Source: Eretmocerus hayati
Taxonomy: Eukaryota; Arthropoda; Insecta; Hymenoptera; Aphelinidae
Direction of reading: 5' to 3'
Assembly: GCA_029851415.1 (NCBI GenBank)
Contig: CM056744.1
Location: 57,437,797 to 57,501,796, forward strand
DNA: 64,000 nucleotides
The notes under the pieces were generated by a model. It worked only from the letters and a program-made list of their open reading frames with translations, searched no databases and was not told where the DNA came from. Made by a program: the position numbers and the translations under genes. Each line of letters opens with the position of its first letter. Position 1 is the stretch's first letter. Positions 47,718 through 59,725 of the stretch are shown here, in pieces.

Positions 47718-48215
47718 AGACTTATGTTTTCAAATATGGAGGCCTCTCATATGGAGACGACAGAACATTTGAACTAAACAGTTTAAGGGAAGAGGTTCTT
47801 GGAAAATTGCACCACGATCATATGGGCACAGAAGAGACAAGAATAAGAGCCCGGAAGATCGCAATCTGGCCAGGTATCACGCGGTACATGGAGATTGTGA
47901 TCGCCGAATGCGATAAGTGCGCCAAATTTCGAAGGCAGGACACCAAAGGAAGCTTGATTCCAATTAAGATACCAAATTCGTGCTGGAATGGATAGGGGTA
48001 GACTTATTTCATTTGGATAGAAAGCCTCATATCATTGTTATATACTATCACTTGGAATAAATTGGAGTTGGATTGCTGGAAGATGAAACCTCTGAGTCGG
48101 TAATATCGGCTCTAGAGTCGTACATATCTAGACTGGGTGTAGACAATGGTCCTTGTGACAAAGCGGGATCGGGCAAGGGGTCGTTGGTAACATTCCCTTG
48201 GACTCCTCGTCACTG
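47718..48215 (+). pseudogene. Ty3/gypsy-like integrase fragment (right copy)
   Basis: The plus strand encodes REEVLGKLHHDHMG and IAIWPGITRYMEI..AECDKC (complete HHCC zinc domain). After a frameshift near 47,980 it continues with LEWIGVDLFHLDRKPHIIVIYY (first catalytic Asp region), a stop, and then SYISRLGVDNGPCDKAG. In this copy the P-N-V-V-Q-S residues before the second Asp are deleted, while the left copy keeps them. Both copies end in the same unrelated sequence, so the truncation predates the duplication. Confidence 0.75.
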
Positions 48216-48523
48216 GTAACTTTTGGTACAACATGGACGTTGAGAGAGTTGAGGTCAAGGATGTGGTTGATGAGGTTGAGATTGAGTAAAATGTCATATA
48301 GTATGTTCACACAAATATGACACAGAAACCAGAGTGCGTAACACAGTTACGGGGAGGCCACTAGATCGCGGTGATGACGTTTCTGACGGCACCAGGATAC
48401 GTCAAAGTATGGGGCAGCGTGGCCACGGCTGGACCAGGTGCCGTGGAGTATGCGTCACGACGGTGGTTCGAAAGCCCACTGTGTTTTCAGCTTGGACAGC
48501 TCGATTTGAGTCATTCTTTATAT

Positions 48524-49063
48524 TATCACCAGGTTTTTGGTCGGGGGTCAGGGATTTTTTTGTAACTTTAGGTGTATGTTGTTTATGATGAAAGAAGATG
48601 AGAAGCACAGTTTTGAGGTCCTAGAAGTCATTTGTGCAGGTTTGGCACGCTATTTTCGTTTTGAAAATTGGCAAAAAATCGATTTTTCACCTTTTCGATT
48701 GATTTTTCACACGTTTAGGACTGAATAAAAAGGATATTACGAATACATGATTTGACTTCAAAAACGCTGAATTTTACGAGAAAATGTCTTTTAGATCCGC
48801 AGAATGTCGACATAAACTCGAAAAAGTAGTTTTTTTGTAGAAAAATGATTTTTCGACACTTCAAACTGATTTTATCTCAAATCTGGGATTTTCATCGGAT
48901 TTTTCGTCAGATTTTACGTCGGAAACCGTTTGAAACTAATTGGGACTCGGGTAGGATGAGCCACCATAGATGAGGCTTTGGAAGCAGGAAGGGTGAAAAT
49001 AGCGCTAACACGCATGTTTTGGGAGGGCAGGCTCATTATCGAGAGTCTATTAAATCATTCATC
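48524..49063. repeat. Dispersed repeat, copy 1 (~540 bp)
   Basis: It starts 'attatcaccaggtttttgg' and ends 'ctcattatcgagagtct'. It is shared with 62996-63525, and its second half is shared with the following copy. No TIRs or coding capacity are evident. Confidence 0.75.
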
Positions 49064-49089
49064 ATTCCCTGCTGTACTGTACTGCAAAG

Positions 49090-49440
49090 ACAGATAAAAT
49101 ATACTCGAAGAGGAAGAAATTAGTTTTCCCATACAAAACACTTTCAGATCCGCAAAACGTCGGAATAACCTTGAAAAAGTAGTTTTTTGAAGAATAATGA
49201 TTTTCTGACACTTAAGATTAATTTTATCTCAAATTTGGGATTTTCATCGGATTTCTCGTCAAATTTTACGTCGGAAACCGTTTAGAACTAATTGGGACTC
49301 GGGTGGGATGAGCCACCATATATGAGGCTTTGGAAGCAGGAAGGGTGAAAATAGCGCTAACACGCGTGTTTTGGGAGGGCAGGCTCATTATCGAGAGTCT
49401 ATTAAATTATCCATCATTTCTTGCTGTACTGTACTGCAAA
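49090..49440. repeat. Dispersed repeat, partial tandem copy
   Basis: It repeats the last ~300 bp of copy 1, ~353 bp downstream ('ggctcattatcgagagtc' at 49029 and 49382). Confidence 0.7.
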
Positions 49441-49664
49441 AACACATAAGATATACTTGAAGAGGAAGAAATTAGTTTTCTCATACATATAAATACAGCT
49501 CTGATTCATTCATAAATGAAGACGTATGAAACACAATGGCTAATAGGGTTTCCAATTCCTGTGACACATCAATAGAATATATTCATCTCGAATAACATCT
49601 TGAACAACCATCGGATCACTTCAATTAGTATAGGAATAGAATCCCTCTGAATGAAATGGGAGAT

Positions 49665-51943
49665 TCAATTGGAGTCTGCAATCACCTCAGCAGTTCTGCT
49701 TTCAAGAGATTGAGAGATAGTCTTCACCAAAACATGACCACGCGGATCTCGAAGTGGGACGAACGCTTGATAACTTTGAGTACCTTTTAACGTCTTGCAG
49801 AAGGGGATGCGTTCTGCCTCGAGGAACTGTTTTGTTTCTTCGTGATCATCCTGAGATGAATAGAAGAATTCCACATTTTTCATAGCAGTTTTAGCCCATT
49901 CAAAGAGTTATTTTGCATCAAAAATGAGAAGATTCTATAAGCTAGCTCGAGCTGCAGTACGTTTGATGCAGCCAGCTAACCCATCGCAGGGGCCTTTTCC
50001 ATGAGATGTAGCGAAGAAATGCCACTCAGCTACTACTTGGAAACCTGAGTAGTGGTAAGTGAGGTTACCAGAAGCTGTTTTATTCTTGCATTGTTGCGGA
50101 GCTCCATCGGAAACATAGATCATCTTCAACAAAATCCCAAATCTGGTTCTCATAAGTTCTGTTGACTCCTTCTGGTACATGTAAACAGCAACTGAATCAT
50201 GTTTTAGGCAGTCAGAAATTGTACAATATGAATAGTGATGGAGTTCTCCGGTCACTCTGGAGTGAATAGTGATCGGAAAAAGAGTGGCTTTTTCATTATC
50301 CCAATAAAAAGCCGGTATGGCTCTTTGAGCAAGGAACGAAATGTTCTCAGCAAAGTCAAAAACTACATTGAACCAGCCTGGTTGGAGTGTATCTTTTACG
50401 CGAGAGAAGAATTCTTGATTTCTAGGAACAAAATCGTGCAACAACAATTCTTCCAAACCGCCCATGAGAAATTCTAAGAATTCATCGGTATCTTGGCTCA
50501 CGTTGGAAATCGTGTAACAATCGGTGGTAGCCCTCATCCAAAAATTGACTCCATGAATTCCATTCATTTCAAAAATTTGAGTGAAGTGTTGATGTATCTC
50601 AGTCATTGGTGGACATTCGTTGCATTTTTGTTCGTAACATGCCATTTTTGGATTGGAACAAATCATTTTTCGCGGAATATCATTGACTGTAACATCTTCT
50701 CTATTAAGAAAGCTACTGTCCTTGAACAGTTTCTTGAAGCTACAACCTAAAGTGGAAGTGAGAATGAAGAAGACAGAATGTCATTGATGCATGTAATATT
50801 TCAGAACATCAATCCTATACCTTCGAGCATTAGGTTCACATTCTCGTGAATGACACACACGCATACCGTGTGAGTTCCGCTACTTCCCGCCAGTATACAC
50901 TGTTTTGGACACAATTCGCAGAATTTCCATGAACTGATTTCAATTTCTGGATACTCGATTTTGTGAGTTTCAGAAAGATCTTCGAGATTACAGAGGATCA
51001 ACTTTCTTTGAATCAATTTCCTTCGACCGTCATCTTAATTGAACCACCGATTTACAGTCATTCTTTCCCGGCATTCGCCTCGAGTTCTCATCATTCAAGT
51101 AAAACTCGATCACCCTGTTATTGATAGAAGAGTCTAGACTGGATCTGCCGGGAACATTTTACTCTTCAATCTTACCAGCTTTTCTGTTTCCTCGAAGCGA
51201 TTTGGCATTCTCGGCACAATGACCGGAGACCCCAAACTCTTCAACAATATTTTCACGTGACCATGACTGGAGTAGGAGTGAAAGTATTTCGATGATCCGG
51301 GACCTGTAATATACTCATGATGAGATCCTCATCATTCAAATGGGAAAATCATAACTACTTCAACAAAAATATGAGTAATCGTGTCATCTACACGGAATTC
51401 TCGAACTGAGAGTATTGAATGATAGTAGACAGAATAATGCACCTCTCTTTCGAACTTTGAACTTCTGTTTTTATGTTTTGAATTATTCCATCACGATCGT
51501 GGACAATTTCATCGGTTTCAGTCCGTGGCCAAACGTGGAATTGAGACTTGAACTTCTCCCGTACAGCCTCCTGCATTTCTTGTAGGTTGGATCCCATATT
51601 AGTTTCGTGTGAAGTTCTGAAAATTATGGTATCATTCAACCGAATTCCATAAGGTTGGACATATTTCCTATTAATGTAGCTGTACCTTTTTTTTCCCCGC
51701 CGATACTCCTAGAAAAACGTCCATATTCATGTCATCTTTGCAGAACTCTGCTGTTGACCCCTGACTGTCGGGTGTCTCTGACACAGGTTCCGATTCTTGG
51801 ATGTCGTTATCCTTCTTTGGTGGTTCGTAGATTTGCAATTGCTTTCGACACATAGAGCAGATATAGTGCGACTTATTCAGTTCCGGGAATTTCCATAATT
51901 ATTGTTCAGGAACTGGTAGAAGATTCAATTCAGAATTCGAGTC
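49665..51943 (-). pseudogene. DDE-type transposase pseudogene, unclassified family
   Basis: On the minus strand an almost complete transposase can be read in broken frames. 51,943-51,685: acceptor tatcttgcag, then SHYICSMCRKQL (zinc knuckle) with one in-frame TAA. ~51,500-51,170: LLLQSWSRENIVEEFGVSGH, helix-turn-helix-like. ~51,100: VIEFYLNDENSRRMPGKN. ~50,990-50,800: WKFCELCPKQCILAGSSGTH. 50,666-49,935 (243 open codons): CYEQKCNECPP, VVFDFAENISFLAQRA, MIYVSDGAPQQCKNKT and EWHFFATSHGKGPCDGLAG, the probable catalytic Asp regions. 49,900-49,665: LFEWAKTAM...VEFFYSS. I recognise this as a recurrent arthropod/cnidarian transposase-like family but cannot name its superfamily. Several frameshifts and stops make it non-functional. 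The TIR transposon beginning at 52069 abuts its 5' side. Confidence 0.65.
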
Positions 51944-52068
51944 TGCAAGATAATCGCGATTTATTTTTGGGGGTTACTTACACGGTGAATCTTTAAAATT
52001 TCAAGAATAATTCGATTCCTGATATTATGGACGAGCCGAAAGATTAAGCAGCAGAGAATCATACAGTT

Positions 52069-52449
52069 CACGGTGCCCTTGAATGCAATTTAAATGAAAT
52101 ATTCCGTTACCAACGGGATTATTTTGGTTTCCGTTTCCGGATATCTTAAAGAATACATTCCTAAAAGAATTAAAATCTTTCGCCGAGCCGTTTTGAAGGA
52201 ATGTCATTTGGAACATTTTTTGGAACTCTTATTTCCTCAATGATAATAAATGTTCTCCAAACCTAAGATTCCTTGGTCAAATGATGATCTAAATGAAAAA
52301 TGATGATTCAGGAGGATGATTCGAGTAATTATGACAATGAGAATAGTTACGAGAGATTAAATCTCCAAAACTGCTGATTGTGGAGAGTCCTTTTGGGGGA
52401 AAAATTATGAAGCAGAGTCCGGATCTCAAATTGGGATTCCCATCCACAT
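52069..52449. repeat. Left TIR of 4.1-kb transposon
   Basis: Begins CACGGTGCCCTTGAATGC; pairs with 55782-56162. Confidence 0.85.
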
Positions 52450-52869
52450 CTTGATCAAAACTACTCAAGTTACGATCAATATCAATCAACATAAATCAAT
52501 ATAGCATTGCTAATCATCGTTTCAACGTCATCAATCGACACAGATCGGTAAGTTGGAATACTGTTTTGCGGTCGTCTTACGACACCGTACCCCGTCTGCG
52601 GCAAATTCCTCGCGTGCTCAATCGGCGACATTTGTTGATATGGTCTACATACTCGCTCCAGACAATACTCTCAGTATACATGTATGCCAGCGAAATTCAT
52701 AACAAGAGTGAATTCTGGAACTTTAGCTAATGGGTCACTCAACTAGTATCTCGCCAGCTTGTGAGCGCTTCGCATGTGTCTCTGAACCTTGTGGTGAAAA
52801 GTTTCAATTGTTATCCCAATCAATGCGTATTCATTGCTACGTTGACTGTATGCGGATTTCACAATCGTG

Positions 52870-55647
52870 ATGACGAAGGACCATGCATTTTCTCACGAGG
52901 AGAATAGATCCAAAGTCTGTCTGTTATGTTTTCGAAAGAAGAAAATGATGGTTCCCATCAAAAATCAACTGAAAATAGATCTGGAGACAATTTTCAATCA
53001 TTATCGAGAAAGCAAAAGTTCACCAAGTGCTTTGTGTGGTACGTGTAAGGTGCACGTGAGTCGAGTTAAATCTGGCAAAGAGACGATGAATATTTTGAAT
53101 TCACCCAGAGTCGTGGATATGATAGTTTCCGAGTCAACCGAGAATTCGAGGTGTGATTGTGAAATCTGTGATGTTGCACGAAAAACTCTCAATTCACAGC
53201 AACAAACTACATCTAAATCAGCAGGTGAGTACTTGAAACCCTGTCAAATGGCATTGTTCCAAAATTCCATGGATTTTACGAATAGGTTTCTCATATCGAC
53301 GTCCCAACATCGTGAACTTGTGGCTTCCGAAAATTTTTTTACGTACAGCCCGAGTCACGCACTAGTAATCAGCCTTTCCATCACGATGATTTTGACGTCT
53401 CGCAACTCTACCCTCGCTACCCTACATCAATATATCTCTTGATTATCGGGTTACCTATCAAAGTGGAAATACGCACAGATTGCGCTCGCGCTTCTTCAAT
53501 ATTTGGACGACAAATTGTACTAGGCTATTTTGCTTTGCGCGGAGTCACGCATGAAACTCAATGATCTTCTCTCGATTCATAAATGTTGCAGAAAACTGAT
53601 ATCAAAATGTCATAACTCTTCAGTGGGCTCAAATTCCCATTATTACAATAACCATCAACTATTTTTCCATTCATCATTGAAATTAAACCATAGTGTACTC
53701 GAATTTCCGTAGAACAACGTAAAATATTTATGTATCTCGTACCAAAAAAGCTTCTCTTTTCACTCTCGCACTGGGGAATCCTGATCCATTACGTGACGTT
53801 TTTCGTCGAGCGTAGGGGCCTTGTGAGAAGTTTTTATCGGAAATTCCACGTGCTTAACATCATTTCCAAAAAAATTGCATAAATTCGGAATGTGACGCGG
53901 TTTTGTATGAAATCTTCAAGTTTCATTGAATTTGACAAAGTTCCCGAGTGGAATTCATTCATGTCGTGAATTATATTACAGGAAATCCAGCTCCAAGCAC
54001 ATTGAAAAACCCCTGCCGCAAATGTCTCACTCCGGTATCCAAAGGAGTATCTCATATCTGCAATGTGCAGTCTCAAGTTGATAATCTTTCAACTTATTTG
54101 GAAAGTTGTCCCCAAAGAGTACAAGATCAAGTAGTGTCCAAATTCATAAAAAATAGGACTGCAGTAGAAGAATGTCCAGAGTCACAGGAGACACTCGTCA
54201 TCCGACAATCACGAGGCAAGCCACTCCATTTCATCAGAAAATCCTGCAAAGGGTCCATAAGTAAAAAGACCGCGTGTAAACGCTCAGTATCTGCAGAGGA
54301 TCTTTCAAAACTGCAGATAAGCATGAATCTAAGCTCTCGCCAGACGCATGGGATCGCCTCATTTTTACGGACAGCCACACAAGATAGAAAATTTATCGAA
54401 TCAGGCTCGACGATTAAGCTTATGGAGAAATCTCACCTACTCGACGATTTTTTCAGCCACGGAGAGTTTGAGTCTTGAAGATTAATGGAAAAGAGATCTC
54501 CGAAGTGCATAGAGTTGTGGTCCATTGTATTGGTATAAGTGATTTCATAGCGTTCATAAAAGAGAAAAGGCGCACTGGAGAGTATCTTATCAAGAAGGGC
54601 TTGGACGGTGGAGGAGGATTTTTCAAAATTTGCCTCTCAATTCAGTCGGAAACATCGACAGCAGAAATTACCGGCTCAGAACGTCGGAAATTTTCTGACG
54701 GTATTGCATTCAAACAGTTCAAAGATTCTGCAGTCAAAAAGATATTCCTGTTGGCAGTAGCTCCTAAGATTCAGGAAAATTATAACAATGTTTCTACATT
54801 AATGGATGCCCTGGATCTCGAAGAGCTTGAAGGAACTATAGCTACCGATCTGAAATTAGCTAGCATCATATCCGGTATTATGCCGCAGAGCTGCACCCAC
54901 CCATGCATCTGGTGTTTTGTGAATAAAGATGATCTCAACACCTGCGGTGAACTCAGAACGGTCCAAAAGAATCTGACTTACTACGAGAAGTGGGTTGCAG
55001 CTGGATCAGTGAAGAATGATGCGAAAAATTTTATGAATTGCGTGAACAGACCACTATTCAAGAGCGATCCGGACGAGACATTCCTGCAACTAATACCACC
55101 ACCTCAACTGCACTTCATGCTAGGAGTGGTAAATACCATATTCTTCCATATGTACCGAGAGTTTGAGAGTGAATCTACAGCTTGGATGAAAAAATGCAAC
55201 GTTGAACGAGAGATGACACATGGTAGCCCAGCTTTCAAAGGGAACTCGTGTAAAAAACTTTTGGAGAATTCCGATTTACTATGTGTTCAACCAAATTCAA
55301 GACTGGAAAAATATCAAACATCCTTCTCTGACTTCCGGGATGTTGTAAACTCGTGTTTTGGAGAGGTTCTGGATCCCGATTACAAGCTTTTCATCGCCAA
55401 GTTTCGTCAAAGCTATATGAACTTAGGAATCAGTGTGACTCCAAAGGTACACGCAGTATTTTTTCATGTCGAACAGTTCTGCGAATCGAAAAAAAGAGGA
55501 TTGGGCTTCTACAGTGAGCAAGCAGTTGAGTCTGTTCACTCCGACTTCAATTCCCTCTGGGAGAAGTATAAAGTTAACGATTCGAACGAGAAATATCCCG
55601 AGAAACTTCTACGTGCAGTGTGCTCATACAATGCCTCCCACATTTGA
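52870..55647 (+). pseudogene. Transposase of the 4.1-kb transposon, one frameshift
   Basis: Exon 1 52870-53224 (start ATG 52870) contains CLLCFRKKK, ALCGTCKVHV and CDCEICDVAR cysteine motifs. The donor GCAG|GTGAGT and acceptor attacag (exon 2 from 53982) fit in phase 1. Exon 2 continues with PCRKCLTPVSKGVSHIC, then a basic domain. At ~54,475 the frame shifts by one base and then stays open for 390 codons to 55647: GLDGGGGFFKICL, ATDLKLASIISGIM, HPCIWCFVNKDD, LIPPPQLHFMLGVVN, ISVTPKVHAVFFHVEQFC, FYSEQAVESVHSDFNSLWEKY. This pattern, with D in DGGGG, D in TDLK and E in EQAVE as plausible catalytic residues, matches an uncharacterised transposase-like family I recall from insects and Hydra. About 670 residues if the frame were continuous. 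Cysteine motifs suggest DNA binding. Confidence 0.65.
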
Positions 55648-55775
55648 AGAATTCATAAGTCTTTGGAAAAAGATGGAATCATTCTGTATTACAGGCTCAC
55701 AGTGACTTCTTATCATGTCTCCTCATTTATCTTGTACAATGTGCATCTATATTGGCCCCAACTTGAGTAGTTTTG

Positions 55776-55781
55776 AATAAA
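55776..55781 (+). terminator. Poly(A) signal AATAAA of the transposase gene
   Basis: AATAAA lies 128 bp after the transposase stop and abuts the right TIR. Confidence 0.55.
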
Positions 55782-56162
55782 ATGTGGATGGGAATCCCAA
55801 TTTGAGATCTGGACTCTGCTTCATAATTTTTCCCCCAAAAGGACTCCCCACAATCAGCAGTTTTGGAGATTTAATCTCTCGTAACTATTCTCATTGTCAT
55901 AATTACTCGAATCATCCTCCTAAATCATCATTTTTCATCTAGATCATCATTTGACCAAGGAATCTTAGGTTTGGAGAACATTTATTATCATTGAGGAAAT
56001 AAGAGTTCCAAAAAATGTTCCAAATGACATTCCTTCAAAACGGCTCGGCGAAAGATTTTAATTCTTTTAGGAATGTATTCTTCAAGATATCCGGAAACGG
56101 AAACCAAAATAATCCCGTTGGTAACGGAATATTTCATTTAAATTGCATTCAAGGGCACCGTG
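55782..56162. repeat. Right TIR of 4.1-kb transposon
   Basis: Reverse complement of 52069-52449 with few mismatches; ends GGGCACCGTG. Confidence 0.85.
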
Positions 56163-56211
56163 TGAGATAAGTTAAAAAATGAGTAAAAATGTTTGAAGTA
56201 TATGAAGAAAT

Positions 56212-56600
56212 CTACCTAACCTTTAACTTTTGGACCACCCGAGAAAAAAAAATTTTCCCTCCTTGTCGCTTTTGAAACCAATTCCATAGTGTTTTGGTAC
56301 CTTTAAAATGTGAAAAAAAGTTGTGCCCACCATTCTTGAGAGATGCTAATCCCCTGAAAACAGTGAGGTGGAATTGGTCTATTACGCTTTCGTCACTATT
56401 AGACGTTTTTTCACATGGATGGATCGTGAATAGTGCAGTATGATGGTTGATAAAGATGTTGTTGCATCCGTTTAATCGAATTCCATTCCCAGAATTGATC
56501 CTCTTTCCGTTATACTCATCAAGATTCACTTTTCTTGCGTCCACAGAGTTGTCGGAGGCGTATGCAATTTTTGCTTTCTCAAAGCTTTCCCACTTGAATT
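56212..56600 (-). pseudogene. Coding remnant of unknown element
   Basis: A minus-strand open frame of 110 codons (56544-56212), extendable upstream without a stop to about 56,590 (AKIAYASDNSVDARKVNLD). It contains IRLNGCNNIFINHHTALF and FRGLASLKNGGHNFFSHF. Composition looks protein-like and I see no repeat explanation, but I do not recognise the family. It lies directly beyond the right TIR of the 4.1-kb transposon and may belong to the same older element as the minus-strand transposase. Confidence 0.35.
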
Positions 56601-56929
56601 ATGATAAGCTTGAAGTGTGAAAATGATGTGAGAATTACATAAAAAGTCGACAGCTATAATTCAGACCCTCCTGTCTTATATGTACTAACCAGCGTCTATT
56701 GTGAACGCTTGCGAGAAAGCCTTTACGCATCTTCAAATAATCTTCACGTATCATTTACAGACCATTATGCATAGCTGGTCCTGGGTATATAATCACACAT
56801 GACAGATCATTTGATACTACCACCAAATTTCCTGATAGATAGTTTCCCAAAAACCATATAATTCCTGAGAACGAAATTTGAGAACTAAAGTGTGTTACGC
56901 GACATCTATCGGGAATAGAATCTTCCAAT

Positions 56930-58560
56930 GAAATATTCCTACAATCTTTCACTGCAATGTTTCTGGAAGATTCCTACAATCTTTCACTGCAATGTTACTG
57001 AAAGATTCCCAGAATGTTCCACCGCAATATTTATGTGTCATATCCCACAGATTCAAGTCGTTAAGAATCACTCCTCGCAATACTTTAACAGTATAATATG
57101 TTCTTACCTCGGTTGTAACGGTTTTCGGTATTAATATGCAGTACCCCGTCACATAGTTTTACCCTGAAAGATTTTAGGGAGCTTGCGAGGATCTATCAAC
57201 AATATCTCAGTGCAAGATTCCTGGGAGAGTACCTGTGGAATGTTCCCAAGAAATATGTACGGAATCAGTCAGAGAGCTTCCACAAACCTATTATTATGAT
57301 GGCTTTATTTATATGCGACGACTCGTGATTAGCCTAAATTCAAAAGAGATTCGAACAAGTTAGGAAATCAATGAGCCTATATCACAGCGAAGGCTTGTAA
57401 ATCTTCCAGAAATATTTCAGTGAATTGTTCCAAGAAATCTTCCAGAGAGCTTCCGTGAATCTTTTAGAAAAATTTCAGTGCAAGGTTTCCGAAAGATTGC
57501 GTGTAAGATTCTTTGAAATATTTACGGGAGCTTCCGGAAAGCTTCCTCTGAAAAAATGCCACGGAACATTTTGAAATATCACCTGCAATATCCCTGCAAG
57601 ATTCCTGGGAGATTGCAAAGAAATATTTCATTGATCTCAATATCGTACAAAAATTTCGCGGAAACTCTTCCTAAGAATATTGCATTGAAATCTTCCAGAA
57701 AGCTTTCGTAAAGATTTCAACAATATTTCAGTGCAACGTTTCTGAAAGATTACCGGTGAAATAATTGCTAGAAATATTTTCGGAACCTTTTAGAAGGTAT
57801 TCAGAAATCTTTCAATTTCATTAGGTGCAATTGAGTGGCAGAGAGGTTACTTATAGAGGAATTCCTTGAAATGTTCCCGAAATCTATTGATTTAATGAAA
57901 ACCAGAATCAAATTGATTTTCCCAGCTCAATCCAAAGTGCTACGTTGCATATCGTGAGTTAGACGTGAGTTAGAAGGATAAGTCACAGCCACAAAGTGCT
58001 CCATCTAGAGTATCAGAACGCGGTGAGTTTTGAAAATCCATCATAGAATTTTTGAAGATTTCCCAGCCTAAAAGAACTGCAAGCACGATGTTATTTGAAA
58101 CTGGTCTGAAAATGTAGCCCTCCGTAGAAGCTAGCAAACCCTCCAGAAAATTTTGGGGCCTCGTCATGATATAATATTATACTCAATATCGGTGAAACAT
58201 TTCCAGGAGATTCTCCCCATAGCAGTGAAACTTCACAAGAGGCTTTCGTAACTCTTCCAAAACTTCTCCCCAAAATATTACACTTACATCTTTCAGAAAG
58301 CTTTCGATAATCTTTCAGAAATATTTCAGTGGATTGTTTCAAGGAATCTTTCAAAAAGCTTTCGTGAATCTTTCAGAAATATTTCAGTGCAAGGTTACTG
58401 AAAGATTGAGTGTAAGATTCTTTGAAATATTTACGGGAGCTTCCGGGAAGCTTTCTCTGAAATATTGCCACGGAACATTTTGAAATATCTCCTGCAATAT
58501 CCCCGCAAGCTTCCCGGGAGATTGCAATGGAATATTTCCCTGAATCGTTCTTTGAAATAT
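56930..58560. repeat. Array of degenerate ~30-bp motifs and a 220-bp direct repeat
   Basis: The motif 'ctttcagaaatatttcagtg' and its variants recur dozens of times. A longer segment (57,400-57,625) is repeated at 58,307-58,535 with the same sub-order ('ttacgggagcttccgg', 'ccacggaacattttgaaata'). Confidence 0.7.
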
Positions 58561-59231
58561 TTCCATGCTGTGTGGACTGTTACGTGAATCATTACCGACC
58601 AAAAAAATCAGCTTTCAGGGGCTGAACAAGTTTCCCGAGCTCCTCCCTCGAATAACAACCGTTATAGCCACCTCACCTGCAGTGCATAGTAATTCATCAT
58701 ACGTCAAAGTATGGGCAATAGGATTTGGGAGCGACATCTGCTCATTGTTTGAGTAACAGAGATTTATGTCTTTCTTTGAAGTGATGGGCGCGACCAATTT
58801 CGCAAGTTCAACGTCACAGATCTTCGACCAGAATAATGTGTCGCTGCCAAATGAAGAAGCATTTTGATCGTCTATTCTTACTCTTCAATTTCCCATCACC
58901 TGATTCATCCTAGCTCGAATGTTATTTTTTTTGATTTACGAAACAGTGGAGGAAGTGAGTATTTTCCAAAAAGTGAGTTACACTTTTCATGGAAGCCCTG
59001 TGTTGACCACGGACCTGAGTCGCTATTAGGACAAATGCCTTATGATTATATCAGGTTTGAAGAGTCAGCTGGAATTTTTTCAAATTTTTTGGGACAGTGT
59101 TATTCCCTCCAGAGGCCGAACAGTTCCGAAAGACGCGCCAGTTACACTGAAAAAGTACGTTTATCGACGATTCTTCAATTTATATCAAGAGCACTACGCA
59201 CGTGTCATGAAAAATCGATAGAGTACCATCC
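58561..59231. other. No gene recognised
   Basis: Only short frames occur. A 15-base match 'tacgtcaaagtatgg' (58,700) to the outer edge of the inverted duplication (48,397) is probably fortuitous or a fragment of the same repeat. Confidence 0.4.
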
Positions 59232-59725
59232 TGCCCTGTACCACGTATCCTGTTTTGCTGCTCGGATATCCTTCTTAACATTGAAAAGCCTATGCTGATA
59301 ACTTTGCCCTCCTAACCCACTTGTCTCTGAGATCGCTGTGATTCTTCGTGGCTCCTTTCAGAGCTGAAAAATCATCATGATACATCATTTTCACGTGAAA
59401 TTCTACGAGAAACACGATGGAACTGTCAGTTAGGAGTTTCAGAGTGACCCCGGCTTGATATTAGCGGTTCTTCCAAAAAATCACTGATGTCTCACCGGGG
59501 TCACTTTGGAAGTCAAAACTGACAATTTCATCGTGTTTCTCGTGGAATTTCACGTGGAAATCACGTATTTTAATAATTTTTCGGCTTTAAAAGAAGCTAT
59601 AAAAAATCACAGCGATCTCAGAGACACGAAGGGTTGGGAGGGCAAACTTCTCAGAATAGGCTTCTCAATGTTGATTGAAATAATGTTCGAGTGGCAAAAC
59701 AGGATACGTCGTATACAGGGAGCGG
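59232..59725. repeat. Palindromic (foldback/MITE-like) element, ~490 bp
   Basis: The arms 59,232-59,470 and 59,490-59,725 are imperfect inverted repeats (for example 'ctctgagatcgctgtgat' against 'atcacagcgatctcagag', and 'cgtatcctgttttgc' against 'gcaaaacaggatacg'), meeting around 'gtgaccccgg ... ccggggtcac'. No target duplication is defined. Confidence 0.7.

Larger units (their letters stand above)
34205..48418. repeat. Right arm of inverted duplication (with 11.9-kb insertion)
   Basis: Reverse complement of 29093-32370: inner part 34,205-35,100, RNase H fragment 35,102-35,580, then continuation at 47,712 after the large-TIR element, ending near 48,418 at 'aaagtatggggcagcg'. Without the insertion the arm is ~2.3 kb, comparable to the left arm without its 968-bp foldback insertion. 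Confidence 0.8.
52069..56162 (+). mobile_element. DNA transposon, 4.1 kb, 381-bp TIRs beginning CACGGTGCCCTTG
   Basis: The left TIR 52069-52449 and right TIR 55782-56162 are inverted copies with only a few differences. The element encloses one spliced transposase gene. The same left end recurs at 63610 and looks identical over the ~390 bp visible, implying recent activity of the family. No convincing target duplication is seen (flanks ...acagtt and tgagat...), so either the duplication is short or lost, or the flanks were rearranged. Confidence 0.8.

Noticed and set aside
54475..54478. Programmed frameshift between the two transposase frames
   Set aside because: No slippery heptamer or pseudoknot was recognised at the junction. 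An inactivating indel is simpler until other copies are compared.
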